Positions 35,687 to 46,142 of a stretch of 64,000 nt of DNA are shown piece by piece. Positions within the stretch are counted from its first letter, which is position 1, and every line of letters begins with the position of its first letter. Location of the stretch: positions 1,116,001 to 1,180,000 of the forward strand of contig NZ_JAENZZ010000001.1 in the NCBI RefSeq assembly GCF_016612865.1, given 5' to 3'. A program made the translations under genes and the position numbers. The stretch is from Blastococcus sp. TML/M2B. Its GTDB lineage: Bacteria; Actinomycetota; Actinomycetes; Mycobacteriales; Geodermatophilaceae. The notes beneath the pieces were generated by a model. The model searched no databases. It saw nothing but the letters and a program-made list of their open reading frames with translations, and was not told the origin of the DNA.

Positions 35687-36710
35687 GTGGCGCACGACGA
35701 ACGCCGCCTGGAGGTCCTCCGGGCGATCGTCCAGGACTACGTCTCGACCAACGACCCGGTGGGCAGCAAGGCGCTGGCCGACCGGCACGACCTGGGCGTC
35801 TCCCCGGCGACGATCCGCAACGACATGGCGGTGCTGGAGGAGCAGGGCTACATCACCCAGCCGCACACCAGCGCCGGCCGGGTGCCCACCGACAAGGGCT
35901 ACCGGCTCTTCGTCGACCGGCTCTCGGCGGTCAAGCCGCTGTCGGTGGCCGAGCGGCGGGCCATCGAGCGGTTCCTCGACGGCGCCGTCGACCTGCCACG
36001 ACGTGCTGGGTCGCACCGTCCGGCTGCTCGCGCAGCTCACCCGCCAGGTCGCCGTCGTCCAGTACCCGACGCTGTCCCGCAGCGCGGTGCGCCACCTCGA
36101 GGTGGTGCAGGTCGGTGCCGCCCGGCTCATGCTGGTGCTCATCACCGACACCGGCCGCGTCGAGCAGCGGGTCGTCGACGTCCCGGTCGACACCGACGCC
36201 GGCGCGGTCGCCGAACTGCGCACGCTGCTCAACTCCGCGTTCAGCGGCGTCAAGCTCACCGAGGCCGGGGACAAGGTGCCCGACCTGCTGGAGACCGCGC
36301 CGCAGCACCTGCGCGGCCTGGTCGCCACGGTCAGCTCCACGCTGCTGGAGACACTCGTCGAGCCCAGCGAGGACAGGCTGGTCATCGGCGGGACGGCGAA
36401 CCTGGCCCGGGGCAGTGCCCTGGACTTCCAGGGCACCGTCAGCCCGCTGCTGGAGGCGCTCGAGGAGCAGGTCGTCGTGCTCCGCCTGATCAGCGAGGTC
36501 GACGCCGGCACCGTGCTGGTGCGCATCGGCGAGGAGAACGCCCATGAGGCGCTGACCGGCGCCTCGCTGGTCACCGTCGGCTACGGCTCCCCGGACCGGG
36601 CGCTGGGCGGCCTGGGCATCGTCGGCCCGACCCGCATGGACTACCCCACGAACATGGCCGCGGTTCGCGCCGTGGCCCGCTACGTCGGCCAGATCCTGGC
36701 CGAGAGCTGA
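35687..36710 (+). CDS. hrcA: Heat-inducible transcription repressor HrcA (one frame break)
   Basis: About 340 residues after repair. The N-terminal winged helix has [23 protein letters not shown]-type sequence and [18 protein letters not shown]. The C-terminal half includes [17 protein letters not shown] and [20 protein letters not shown]. It represses heat-shock genes through CIRCE and is recycled by GroEL. At 35996-35997 the text reads CTGCCACGACG; one fewer C restores [21 protein letters not shown] 35687 follows GGGGAGGTG. The repressor would be truncated if the break were real. Confidence 0.93.
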
Positions 36711-36724
36711 GGACGACACACTCG

Positions 36725-37858
36725 ATGGCAACCGACTACTTCGGCGTCCTGGGCCTGGCCCGCGAGGCCAGCGACTCCGACATCAAGCGCGCCTACCGGC
36801 GGCTGGCGCGGGACCTGCACCCCGACGTCAACCCGGACCCGGAGGCCAAGGAGCGCTTCCAGGAGGTCACCCGCGCCTACGAGGCGCTCACCGACCCGGA
36901 GAAGCGCCGGATCGTCGACCTCGGCGGCGACCCGTTCGAGACCGGCGGCGGCGAGGGCAACGGGTTCGGCGGCGCCGGCTTCGGTGGCGGCCTGGGCGAC
37001 ATCATGGACGCCTTCTTCGGCGGGGCCACCACCCGCGGCCCGCGCGGCCGCACCCGGGCCGGCCGGGACGCGCTCATCCCCGTCGAGCTCGAGCTGGACG
37101 AGGCGGTGTTCGGCACCGTCAAGGAGCTCACCGTCGACACCGCCGTCCTCTGCGACGTCTGCGCCGGCGCGGGCACCGCCCCCGGCACGCACGTCACCAC
37201 CTGCACGACCTGCTCCGGCCGCGGCGAGGTGCAGAGCGTGCAGCGCAGCTTCCTCGGCCAGGTGATGACCAGCCGCCCCTGCCCGACCTGCTCGGGCACC
37301 GGCCAGGTCATCCCCGAGCCGTGCGCGAAGTGCGCCGGCGACGGCCGCGTGCGGGCCCGCCGCACCATCTCGGTGAAGGTGCCCGCCGGCGTCGAGGACG
37401 GCATGCGCATCCGGCTGACCGGCCAGGGCGAGGTCGGCCCCGGCGGCGGCCCGGCCGGCGACCTCTACGTCGAGGTGCACGAGCGGCCGCACGACGTCTT
37501 CACCCGGGACGGCGAGGACCTGCACTGCCGCGTCACCCTGCCCATGACCTCCGCCGCGCTGGGCACCACGCTCAACCTCAAGACGCTCGACGGCGAGGAG
37601 GAGCTGGCGATCGCGCCGGGCACGCAGTCCGGCAGCGTCCTCACGCTGCGGGCGCACGGAGCTCCGCGGCTGCGGGCCACCGGCCGCGGCAATCTGGTGG
37701 TGCACGTCGACGTCGTCACGCCCACCAAGCTCGACGGCGAGCAGGAGCGGCTGATGCGCGAGCTGGCGGCACTGCGCGGCGAGGACCAGCCCGAGTCCAA
37801 CCGCGAGGCCCAGGGCGGGCTGTTCTCGCGCGTGCGCGACGCCTTCCACGGGCGCTGA
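36725..37858 (+). CDS. dnaJ: Chaperone DnaJ (second actinobacterial copy, HrcA operon)
   Basis: A 377-residue type I J-protein: J domain with HPD ([12 protein letters not shown]), Gly-rich linker, then four zinc-binding repeats [32 protein letters not shown] and the C-terminal substrate domains. It recruits DnaK to unfolded clients. The hrcA-dnaJ-rsmE order marks it as the DnaJ2-type copy; a dnaK-linked copy would lie elsewhere. It starts 14 nt after hrcA and is expected to be under CIRCE control. Confidence 0.95.
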   Translation: MATDYFGVLGLAREASDSDIKRAYRRLARDLHPDVNPDPEAKERFQEVTRAYEALTDPEKRRIVDLGGDPFETGGGEGNGFGGAGFGGGLGDIMDAFFGGATTRGPRGRTRAGRDALIPVELELDEAVFGTVKELTVDTAVLCDVCAGAGTAPGTHVTTCTTCSGRGEVQSVQRSFLGQVMTSRPCPTCSGTGQVIPEPCAKCAGDGRVRARRTISVKVPAGVEDGMRIRLTGQGEVGPGGGPAGDLYVEVHERPHDVFTRDGEDLHCRVTLPMTSAALGTTLNLKTLDGEEELAIAPGTQSGSVLTLRAHGAPRLRATGRGNLVVHVDVVTPTKLDGEQERLMRELAALRGEDQPESNREAQGGLFSRVRDAFHGR

Positions 37859-37863
37859 GTCCC

Positions 37864-38616
37864 ATGAGCACCGACGGCCCGGAGCTCGACGGCGCCCCGC
37901 TGTTCCTCCTCGACGAGCTGCCCGGCACCGCCGAGGTGCTCGTCGACGGCGCCGAGGGCCGGCACGCCGTCGACGTGCTGCGGCTGGAGCCGGGGGAGCG
38001 GGTGCGCGTCGGCGACGGCCGGGGTGCGGTGGCCGAGGGTGAGGTCGTCGCCGCCTCCGCGCAGGGGCTGCGGGTGGCGGTCACCGCCCGCTTCGAGGTG
38101 CCCGCGCCGCAGCCGGAGTTCGTGCTGGTGCAGGCCCTGCCGAAGGGCGACCGCGGGCCGCTGGCCGTGGACCTCGCCACCGAGCTCGGTGTCGACCGGA
38201 TCGTGCCGTGGACGGCGGCGCGTTGCGTCACCCGCTGGCGCGACGACCGCGTGGCCAAGGGCGTCGCCAAGTGGCGGGCGGCGGCGCGGGCGGCCAGCAA
38301 GCAGTCCCGACGGCCGCGGGTGCCCGAGGTGACCGAGCCGATGTCGACCCGAGAGGTGTGCGGGCTGCTCGGCGACGTCGAGCTCGCGGTGGTGCTGCAC
38401 GAGCAGGCCCGCCGTCCCCTCGCCGAGCTGACCGTGCCCTCGACCGGCACCGTGGCCGTCGTCGTCGGGCCGGAGGGCGGGATCACCGACGGCGAGGTCG
38501 TCGCCTTCCGCGCGGCGGGCGCCGAGCCGGTGCGCCTGGGCCCCGAGGTGCTCCGCACCTCCACCGCCGGCGCCGCCGCCCTCGCCGCGCTGTCCGCCCG
38601 CACCCGCTGGGCATGA
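37864..38616 (+). CDS. rsmE: 16S rRNA (uracil1498-N3)-methyltransferase
   Basis: A 250-residue SPOUT-class RsmE. It has the N-terminal PUA-like part (GAEGRHAVDVLRLEPGERV), then ALPKGDRGPLAVDLATELGV and RWRAAARAASKQSRRPRVP. The SAM-binding knot VVVGPEGGITDGEV and LGPEVLRTSTAGAAAL follow. It methylates U1498 in the 30S subunit. It starts 5 nt after dnaJ and ends the heat-shock operon. A perfect hairpin follows at 38652-38693. Confidence 0.94.
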   Translation: MSTDGPELDGAPLFLLDELPGTAEVLVDGAEGRHAVDVLRLEPGERVRVGDGRGAVAEGEVVAASAQGLRVAVTARFEVPAPQPEFVLVQALPKGDRGPLAVDLATELGVDRIVPWTAARCVTRWRDDRVAKGVAKWRAAARAASKQSRRPRVPEVTEPMSTREVCGLLGDVELAVVLHEQARRPLAELTVPSTGTVAVVVGPEGGITDGEVVAFRAAGAEPVRLGPEVLRTSTAGAAALAALSARTRWA

Positions 38617-38651
38617 CCGCCACCCGCGCTGGGATCAGGTGACCTGATCGT

Positions 38652-38693
38652 CGAGCGTCCTCCCTCGTGGTGTGCGGTGAGGGAGGACGCTCG
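38652..38693. terminator. Perfect 15-bp hairpin downstream of rsmE
   Basis: CGAGCGTCCTCCCTC (38652-38666) pairs perfectly with 38679-38693 around a 12-nt loop. It fits a terminator of the hrcA operon. The 3' arm is part of a tandem duplication (38674-38710). Confidence 0.65.
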
Positions 38694-38710
38694 GCGGTGA
38701 GGGAGGACGC
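38674..38710 (+). repeat. 17-bp tandem repeat with 20-bp period
   Basis: GCGGTGAGGGAGGACGC occurs at 38674-38690 and 38694-38710, separated by TCG. The first copy overlaps the hairpin 3' arm, so two alternative stems are possible with the 5' arm. It may be a member of an interspersed repeat family. Confidence 0.6.
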
Positions 38711-38776
38711 CGCCCGGTCAGGTGACGGGTGGCCTTCCGGCTCGCTGCCGGCGGGGGTCACCGCGACGATCGACCG

Positions 38777-38935
38777 GTGACGGAGACCGGGCGGCGGCGA
38801 TGGTCCGGAACCGCCCTCGCCGGGCTCGCCTACGCCGTCGCGGCCCGGCGATTGTGCGGGTACCGCGGTCTCCGGCTGCTGGACAGCCCGGAACGTGCAC
38901 ACGACGCAGGCGACGGCGTCAGCAGCAGCGGGTGA
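38777..38935 (+). CDS. Possible small protein, low support
   Basis: A 52-residue frame from GTG 38777, preceded by GACGAT 6 nt upstream, in the otherwise empty stretch between rsmE and ybdD. It is Arg/Ala-rich (SGTALAGLAYAVAARRLCGY) with no recognised domain. Its 3' end overlaps the convergent ybdD stop by 17 nt, which weighs against it. The stretch 38617-38776 holds only the hairpin and repeat listed. Confidence 0.25.
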   Translation: MTETGRRRWSGTALAGLAYAVAARRLCGYRGLRLLDSPERAHDAGDGVSSSG

Positions 38936-39108
38936 CCGGGTTCCGCTCCAGCGCGTCGGAGCGCAGCCGCTCGAAGGCGCGCCGGCTCATCGGCTACGTG
39001 CCCGTGCGCGGCGCAGTGCTCGAGGTAGCGGTCCCAGCGGGCCTCGCCGGTGAACTCGCGCAGGTACCAGCGCACGCCGTGCCAGGCCCGGGCCAGCGGG
39101 ACGGTCAC
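38919..39108 (-). CDS. YbdD/YjiX family protein (one frame break)
   Basis: About 62 residues after repair: WHGVRWYLREFTGEARWDRY at the N-terminus, and MSRRAFERLRSDALERNPVT then RCC at the C-terminus, the hallmark of this short family encoded with CstA/BtsT transporters. An extra base at 38996 (plus strand GGCTACGTG) breaks the frame between HGH and EPMSRR. Its GTG overlaps the cstA stop as GTGA. It may assist or regulate pyruvate or peptide uptake; its mechanism is unknown. Confidence 0.85.
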
Positions 39109-41330
39109 TTCTCCTCCGCCTCGGGCCGCCCGGCTCCGGCGCCGACGAGCCGCCGGTGCTCGGCGACGGCCTCGCGCTCCTCCGCGGTCGGGAAGAAGCC
39201 GGCCGGTTCGACCAGCGTCGAGGGCACGTGCGGCTCCTCCGTCGTCGGCAGCCGGCCGCCGGCGCGCAGCGCGCGGGAGATGACCACGGCCGCGTCCACC
39301 ACGACGACGAGCACCAGCACCGCGAACGTCGCCTGCAGGATCCCGTTGAGCGTGGAGTTGAAGACGATCTGGTCCATCTGCCCGCGGTCGGTCGCCGGGG
39401 CGAGCAGCTCCCCGGCGGCGCGGGCGTCGGCGTAGCGGGCGCGCTGCGCGAAGTACCCGACGGCGGGGTCGCCGGAGAAGACCTTCTGCCAGCTCGCCGT
39501 CATCGTGACCACGAGGTCCCACACCAGCGGGACCGCCGTCACCCAGGCGTAGCGCAGCTTCCCGTGCTTGATCAGCAACACCGTGACCAGCGTCAGCGCG
39601 ATCGCCGCGAGCAGCTGGTTGGCGATGCCGAACAGCGGGAAGAGCTGGTTCACCCCGCCCAGCGGGTCGGTGACGCCCACGTAGAGCACATAGCCCCAGA
39701 GCCCGACGACGACGGCGCTGGCCATCACGTTGCCCGGCCGCCAGGAGAGGTCGCCGAACTTCTTCCAGACGTTGCCGATCGTGTCCTGCAGCATGAACCG
39801 CCCGACGCGGGTGCCGGCGTCGACGGCGGTGAGGATGAACAGCGCCTCGAACATGATCGCGAAGTGGTACCAGAACGCCTGCAGGTTGCCGCCGAACGCG
39901 TTGTGGAAGATGTCGGAGATCCCGACGGCCAGGGTCGGCGCGCCGCCGGTGCGCGAGATCAGGCTCGGTTCCTGCACCGCCGCGGCGGCGGCCGCGAGGT
40001 CGTCGGCGGAGGTGTCGAAGCCCAGCCCGCCGATGAACGCCGCCGCCGAGCCCGGGTCGCCACCGGTGGCGCCGGCCGGGGCGTTCATCGCGAAGTAGAG
40101 CCCCTGGTCGATCACGCATGCGGCGATGAGCGCGCTGATCGCGACGAAGGACTCCATGAGCATCCCGCCGTAGCCGATCAGCCGGACCTGGTTCTCCTTG
40201 GCCACCATCTTCGGGGTCGTCCCGGACGAGATGAGCGCGTGGAACCCCGACAGCGCGCCGCAGGCGATGGTGATGAAGACGAACGGGAACAGCGAGCCGG
40301 CGAACACCGGCCCGGTGCCCTCGCGGGCGAAGTCGGTGACCGCCTCGGCCTGCAGCACCGGCCGCGCGATGAGCAGCCCGATCGCCAGCAGCACGATGAC
40401 GCCGACCTTCATGAAGGTCGACAGGTAGTCGCGCGGGGTGAGCAGCATCCAGACCGGCAGCACCGAGGCGACGAAGCCGTAGACCACCAGCGCGAGCACC
40501 AGCCACTCGCGGGAGAGGGTGAGGGCGTCGCCGAGGCCGGTGTCGTCGATCCAGCCGCCGCCGATGATCGCCAGCAGCAGCAGGGCGACGCCGATGCCGG
40601 TGGCCTCCAGCACCCGCCCGGGCCGCAGCACCCGCAGGTAGAAGCCCATGAACAGCGCGATCGGGATGGTCAGCGCGATGGAGAAGACGCCCCACGGCGA
40701 CTCGGCCAGCGCGTTGACCACGATCAGCGCGAGCACCGCCAGGATGATGATCATGATCGCGAAGACGGCGATCAGCGCGGCGATCCCGCCGACGACGCCG
40801 ATCTCCTCGCGCACCATCTGGCCCAGGCTCTTGCCGTTGCGCCGCATGGAGAAGAACAGCACCGTCAGGTCCTGCACGGCCCCGGCGAAGATGACGCCGA
40901 CGATGATCCAGATCGTGCCGGGCAGGTAGCCCATCTGCGCGGCCAGCACCGGCCCCACCAGCGGGCCCGCCCCGGCGATCGCGGCGAAGTGGTGGCCGAA
41001 CAGGACGCGACGGTCGGTGACGTCGAAGTCGACGCCGTTCTCCAGCCGCTCGGCGGGGGTGGCGCGGGTGTCGTCGGCCTCCAGCACCCGCCGGACGATG
41101 AACCGCGCGTAGAAGCGGTAGGCGATGGCGTAGGAGGACAGCGCCGCGAACAGGATCCACAGCGCCGAGATGGTCTCGCCGCGGGCCAGCGCCAGCACCG
41201 CCCAGCAGACGGCGCCGACCGCGGCGACCAGCGCCCAGATGCCGACCTGTGCCGGGGACATCCGCCGGCCGGCCGGGGGTGCGGGGGAGCGGCCGCTCGA
41301 CGAGCTCCCCGCGGTGACAGTTCCGGACAT
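39105..41330 (-). CDS. cstA: CstA family carbon-starvation transporter (pyruvate/peptide)
   Basis: A 741-residue polytopic protein of the CstA/BtsT family with about 16-18 membrane segments. Signatures include [40 protein letters not shown] and SGFHALISSGTTPKM. E. coli relatives import pyruvate or peptides in carbon starvation. The start ATG at 41330 has GGAGGACGTC just upstream. The C-terminal 35 residues are hydrophilic and end AEEK. It is cotranscribed with ybdD. Confidence 0.93.
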   Translation of the reverse strand: MSGTVTAGSSSSGRSPAPPAGRRMSPAQVGIWALVAAVGAVCWAVLALARGETISALWILFAALSSYAIAYRFYARFIVRRVLEADDTRATPAERLENGVDFDVTDRRVLFGHHFAAIAGAGPLVGPVLAAQMGYLPGTIWIIVGVIFAGAVQDLTVLFFSMRRNGKSLGQMVREEIGVVGGIAALIAVFAIMIIILAVLALIVVNALAESPWGVFSIALTIPIALFMGFYLRVLRPGRVLEATGIGVALLLLAIIGGGWIDDTGLGDALTLSREWLVLALVVYGFVASVLPVWMLLTPRDYLSTFMKVGVIVLLAIGLLIARPVLQAEAVTDFAREGTGPVFAGSLFPFVFITIACGALSGFHALISSGTTPKMVAKENQVRLIGYGGMLMESFVAISALIAACVIDQGLYFAMNAPAGATGGDPGSAAAFIGGLGFDTSADDLAAAAAAVQEPSLISRTGGAPTLAVGISDIFHNAFGGNLQAFWYHFAIMFEALFILTAVDAGTRVGRFMLQDTIGNVWKKFGDLSWRPGNVMASAVVVGLWGYVLYVGVTDPLGGVNQLFPLFGIANQLLAAIALTLVTVLLIKHGKLRYAWVTAVPLVWDLVVTMTASWQKVFSGDPAVGYFAQRARYADARAAGELLAPATDRGQMDQIVFNSTLNGILQATFAVLVLVVVVDAAVVISRALRAGGRLPTTEEPHVPSTLVEPAGFFPTAEEREAVAEHRRLVGAGAGRPEAEEK

Positions 41331-41460
41331 GACGTCCTCCGTCCCGACACCGGCTCCGCTGCCGGCCCCCGTCGGTTACGCGTCCGAGCATAAGGACGCC
41401 GAGGGGTTCCGGCTGGCTGGAACCGGGGGCTCCGGAGGGCGGGCGCGGCCGGTCGGGCCC

Positions 41461-41466
41461 TAGGGT
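41461..41466 (+). promoter_or_regulatory. -10 hexamer of a probable leaderless HIT-gene mRNA
   Basis: TAGGGT lies 7 nt before GTG 41474, which favours this start over the in-frame GTG at 41465 inside the hexamer. Confidence 0.5.
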
Positions 41467-41473
41467 GCGGACC

Positions 41474-41833
41474 GTGTCCGACTGCCTGTTCTGCCGCATG
41501 GTCGCCGGGGAGATCCCCGCCGACGTCGTCCACTCGACCGACCGCGTGCTGGCCTTCCGGGACATCAACCCGCAGGCGCCCACGCACGTGCTGGTGATCC
41601 CCAAGGAGCACCACCGCAACTTCGGTGCCCTCGCGGCGGCCGACCCCGCGCTGCTGGGGGAGGTGGCGAACGCCGCGCACGCCGTCGCCGTCCAGGAGGG
41701 GCTGGTCGCCGACGGCGGCAACGAGCCCGGCTACCGCGTCGTCACCAACACCGGGCCGCAGGCCGGGCAGTCGGTCGACCACCTCCACCTGCACGTCCTC
41801 GGCGGCCGCGGCCTCGGGTGGCCCCCCGGCTGA
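41474..41833 (+). CDS. HIT family nucleotide hydrolase
   Basis: A 119-residue histidine-triad protein (HINT branch). The triad is VDHLHLHVLGGRGLGWPPG, and SDCLFCRMVAGEIPAD at the start carries the CxxC of this branch. It hydrolyses purine nucleotide phosphoramidates such as adenylated lysine. It precedes the phoH-ybeY gene group, as in many actinobacteria, with an enoyl-CoA hydratase homologue in between. Confidence 0.93.
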   Translation: MSDCLFCRMVAGEIPADVVHSTDRVLAFRDINPQAPTHVLVIPKEHHRNFGALAAADPALLGEVANAAHAVAVQEGLVADGGNEPGYRVVTNTGPQAGQSVDHLHLHVLGGRGLGWPPG

Positions 41834-41858
41834 CGCCGGCGGGTGACAGGGTGGGGGC

Positions 41859-42683
41859 GTGACCGAGCAGACCGCCGCCCCCGTCCGCATCGAGCGGGAC
41901 GGCGACGTCGCCGTCGTCGTCCTCGACAACCCGCCGCTGAACCTGTTCACCCCGGCGGTGTTCCAGGCGCTGGACGCCGTGGTGACCCAGCTGGTCGCGC
42001 TCACCGACCCGCAGCGCACCGACCGGGCGCGGGCCGTGCTGTTCGAGGCGCGCGGCAAGGTCGTCTCCGGCGGCGTCGACGTCACCTTCTTCCGCGACAT
42101 CGCCGAGGGGCCGGATCCCGCCGGCCGGGGCGGCGAGCTGTGGGCCCAGCTGCTGCGGGTGGCGCAGACCGTGGAGGACCTGCCGGTGCCCACGGTGTTC
42201 GCCGCGCACGGGCTCACGCTGACGGCCGCCTTCGAGCTCTCCCTGGCCTGCGACATCCTGCTGGCCGCCGAGAAGGCGTCGTTCGGGCTGGTGGAGATCG
42301 TCGTCGGGCTCACCCCGTCGATGGGCGGCCCGCAGCGGCTGGCCGAGCGGGCCGGCGCGGCCCGGGCCCGCGAGCTGGTGTTCACCGGCGAGCGCTACCC
42401 GGCCGCCGTCCTCGAGCGGTGGAACGTGGTCAACCGGGTGCTGCCGGACGACGGCTTCGCCGCGGCCGCCCGCGCCTACGCCCACCAGGTCGCTGCGGGG
42501 CCGACGCTCGCGCACGCCGCGACGAAGCGGCTGGTCGCCACCTCGGTCCGGGACGGTGCCCGGGCCGCCGACGCGCTGGTCCCGGAGGTGTCGGGCGCGC
42601 TGTTCGCCACCGAGGACCTGCGCGGTGCGGTGCGCTCCTTCCTCACCGACGGGCCCGGCAAGGCGACGTACTCCGGGCGCTGA
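41859..42683 (+). CDS. Enoyl-CoA hydratase/isomerase family protein
   Basis: A 274-residue crotonase-fold protein with FEARGKVVSGGVDVTFFRD (first oxyanion segment), AAHGLTLTAAFELSLACDIL (second) and FGLVEIVVGLTPSMGGPQRL, in which a glutamate is at the catalytic position. Substrates are acyl-CoA thioesters; which pathway is not clear from neighbours. The GTG 41859 has CAGGGT 6 nt upstream. Confidence 0.88.
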   Translation: MTEQTAAPVRIERDGDVAVVVLDNPPLNLFTPAVFQALDAVVTQLVALTDPQRTDRARAVLFEARGKVVSGGVDVTFFRDIAEGPDPAGRGGELWAQLLRVAQTVEDLPVPTVFAAHGLTLTAAFELSLACDILLAAEKASFGLVEIVVGLTPSMGGPQRLAERAGAARARELVFTGERYPAAVLERWNVVNRVLPDDGFAAAARAYAHQVAAGPTLAHAATKRLVATSVRDGARAADALVPEVSGALFATEDLRGAVRSFLTDGPGKATYSGR

Positions 42684-42775
42684 CCCCATCGGGCGATCGG
42701 CGCTTCGCGGTGCCGCGCGCGGGTAGCATCGAACGGTCCGCCACTCCCCAGCCAGGAAGGCAGGGTCGAGGGTTC

Positions 42776-43906
<1,131 letters not shown>

Positions 43907-43911
43907 ACCCG

Positions 43912-44415
43912 ATGCCCGTCGAGGTGTCCAACGAGTCCGAGATCGCCGTCGACGAGGCGGAGCTGGCCGGCATCTGCCGCTTCGTGCTCGGCGAGATGGA
44001 CGTCAACCCGATGGCCGAGCTCTCGGTCCTCTGCGTCGACGTCGAGTACATGAGCAGCCTGCACGAGCGCTGGATGGGGGAGAAGGGCCCGACCGACGTC
44101 CTCGCCTTCCCCATGGACGAGCTCGACACCGCCCGCCCGGACGACCCCGATCCGGGTCCCGCGCTGCTCGGCGACGTCGTGCTGTGCCCCGCCGTCGCCG
44201 TCCGCCAGGCCCGCGCCGCCGGCCACACGATGGACGACGAGCTGGTGCTGCTGGCCACGCACGGCGTGCTGCACCTGCTCGGCTACGACCACATGGAGCC
44301 GGACGAGGAGAAGGAGATGTTCGGCCTCCAGTCGCAGCTCATCGAGGCCTGGCGCTCGGCGTCGCGGGAGCCCGTGACGGGCGAGGCGGTCGACAAGGGG
44401 CAGAACCCCCGATGA
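43912..44415 (+). CDS. ybeY: Endoribonuclease YbeY
   Basis: A 167-residue single-strand endoribonuclease for 16S 3'-end maturation and ribosome quality control. The metal site is [20 protein letters not shown] (HGxLHLxGYDH). [13 protein letters not shown] and LLGDVVLCP are also conserved. ATG 43912 is 5 nt after the phoH stop, and the stop overlaps the ATG of the CNNM gene. Confidence 0.95.
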   Translation: MPVEVSNESEIAVDEAELAGICRFVLGEMDVNPMAELSVLCVDVEYMSSLHERWMGEKGPTDVLAFPMDELDTARPDDPDPGPALLGDVVLCPAVAVRQARAAGHTMDDELVLLATHGVLHLLGYDHMEPDEEKEMFGLQSQLIEAWRSASREPVTGEAVDKGQNPR

Positions 44416-45761
44416 GCTCGGGTGCGGTCGTCCTCCTGGTGATCGCGGTCTGCCTGGTCCCGCTCGCGGGCCTGTTCGGAGCCATGGACGCCGCCCTGCA
44501 GCGGGTGTCCAAGGCTCGGGTCGAGGAGCTCCGGCGCGAAGGTGCCAAGCGCGCCGTCGCGCTCGAGGAGGTCGTCGGCGAGCGCGCCCGCCACGTGTCG
44601 CTGCTGCTCCTGCTGCGCATCGCCTGCGAGATGGTCGCCGCGGTGCTGGGCACCGTCCTGCTCTACGACGCCTGGGGCGGCGGCTGGCGCACCGTGCTGA
44701 CCGCGGCCGGGATCATGACCGTCGTCAGCTACGTGCTGATCGGCGTCGGCCCGCGCACCCTGGGCCGCCAGCACGCCTACTCCGTGGCGCTGGCCAGCGC
44801 CGGCGTCGTCCGCTTCCTGGGCCGCGTGCTCGGGCCGGTCGCCACCCTGCTCATCCTGGTCGGCAACATGATCACGCCCGGACGCGGCTTCCGCGACGGC
44901 CCGTTCTCCTCCGAGGTGGAGCTGCGCGAGCTGGTCGACATGGCCGAGGAGCGCGGCGTCGTGGAGTCCGGCGAGCGCAACATGATCCACTCGGTGTTCG
45001 AGCTCGGCGACACGATCGCCCGCGAGGTCATGGTGCCGCGCACCGACGTCGTCTGGATCGAGCGCGGCAAGACCGTCCGCCAGGCCCTCGCGCTGGCCCT
45101 GCGCAGCGGGTTCAGCCGCATCCCGGTCATCGGCGAGAACGTCGACGACGTGGTGGGCGTGGTCTACCTCAAGGACCTCGTCCGCCGGTCGCAGAACGCC
45201 GGCGACGGCCGCGGGCCCAGGGTCGAGGAGCTGATGCGCACCCCGGCGTTCGTGCCGGAGTCCAAGCCGGTCGACGAGCTGCTGCGCGACATGCAGGCCC
45301 GGCGCATCCACATCGCGATCGTGGTCGACGAGTACGGCGGCTTCGCCGGGCTGGTCACCATCGAGGACATCCTCGAGGAGATCGTCGGCGAGATCGCCGA
45401 TGAGCACGACGCCGTCCAGCGCCCGCCGGTCGAGGAGCTGGCCGACGGCTCCATGCGGGTCACCGCCCGCCTGCCCGTGGAGGACCTCGCCGCGCTGTTC
45501 GGCGTCGAGCTGCCCGAGGACGACGACGTCGAGACCGTCGGCGGCCTGCTCGCCCGCGAGCTGGGCCTGGTGCCCATCGAGGGCGCCTCGGCCGAGATCG
45601 GCGGGCTGCGGCTGGTCGCCGAGAGCAGCGGCGGCCGGCGCAACCGGATCGACACGATGCTGGTCTGCCGGGTCGAGCCGCCGGAGGACGACGAGGAGAC
45701 CGACAGCCGCGGCCGGGCCGCCACCCGCGACCAGGAGCCGGCCGTCGGCGTGGAAGGCTGA
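44412..45761 (+). CDS. CNNM/CorC family membrane protein (hemolysin family)
   Basis: A 449-residue protein with three or four hydrophobic spans in the first 150 residues (DUF21), then a CBS pair ([66 protein letters not shown]) and a C-terminal CorC/HlyC domain. Relatives export magnesium or other cations; they are not toxins despite the historical name. It overlaps ybeY by 4 nt. The equivalent in mycobacteria lies in the same order before era. Confidence 0.9.
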   Translation: MSSGAVVLLVIAVCLVPLAGLFGAMDAALQRVSKARVEELRREGAKRAVALEEVVGERARHVSLLLLLRIACEMVAAVLGTVLLYDAWGGGWRTVLTAAGIMTVVSYVLIGVGPRTLGRQHAYSVALASAGVVRFLGRVLGPVATLLILVGNMITPGRGFRDGPFSSEVELRELVDMAEERGVVESGERNMIHSVFELGDTIAREVMVPRTDVVWIERGKTVRQALALALRSGFSRIPVIGENVDDVVGVVYLKDLVRRSQNAGDGRGPRVEELMRTPAFVPESKPVDELLRDMQARRIHIAIVVDEYGGFAGLVTIEDILEEIVGEIADEHDAVQRPPVEELADGSMRVTARLPVEDLAALFGVELPEDDDVETVGGLLARELGLVPIEGASAEIGGLRLVAESSGGRRNRIDTMLVCRVEPPEDDEETDSRGRAATRDQEPAVGVEG

Positions 45762-45765
45762 TCCG

Positions 45766-46098
45766 GTGCCCGACCTGCAGCCCGAGGACGCCAAGCTCGT
45801 CACCCTCGCCCGCTCCGCGCGCGCCCGCACCGGTGCGGCGGAGGGAGCCGCGGTCCGTGACACCGACGGCCGCACCTACGTCGCCGCGGGCGTCGCGCTG
45901 CCCTCGCTGAAGCTGTCGGCGCTGCAGGCCGCGGTCGCCGCCGCCGTCTCCAGCGGCGTCGAGGGGCTCGAGGCCGCGGCGATCGTCTCCGAAGCCGACG
46001 CGGTCGAGCAGGAGGGGCTCGCCGCCGTCCGCGACCTCACGCCGTCGGCGCCGGTGCACCTCGCCGGCCCCGACGGCACCCTGCGCACCACCGCCTGA
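45766..46098 (+). CDS. Cytidine-deaminase-like protein lacking the zinc site
   Basis: A 110-residue protein in the slot between the CNNM gene and era where actinobacteria carry a deaminase-like gene. The N-terminus ([39 protein letters not shown]) follows the deaminase fold. The HAE and PCxxC metal motifs are missing ([15 protein letters not shown] in their place), so catalysis is unlikely. It could be structural or regulatory. GTG 45766 gives the normal length. Confidence 0.75.
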   Translation: MPDLQPEDAKLVTLARSARARTGAAEGAAVRDTDGRTYVAAGVALPSLKLSALQAAVAAAVSSGVEGLEAAAIVSEADAVEQEGLAAVRDLTPSAPVHLAGPDGTLRTTA

Positions 46099-46142
46099 CC
46101 GGGCCGGCCGCTGGTGTCAGCCGTCGGTGGGAGACTGTCCGG

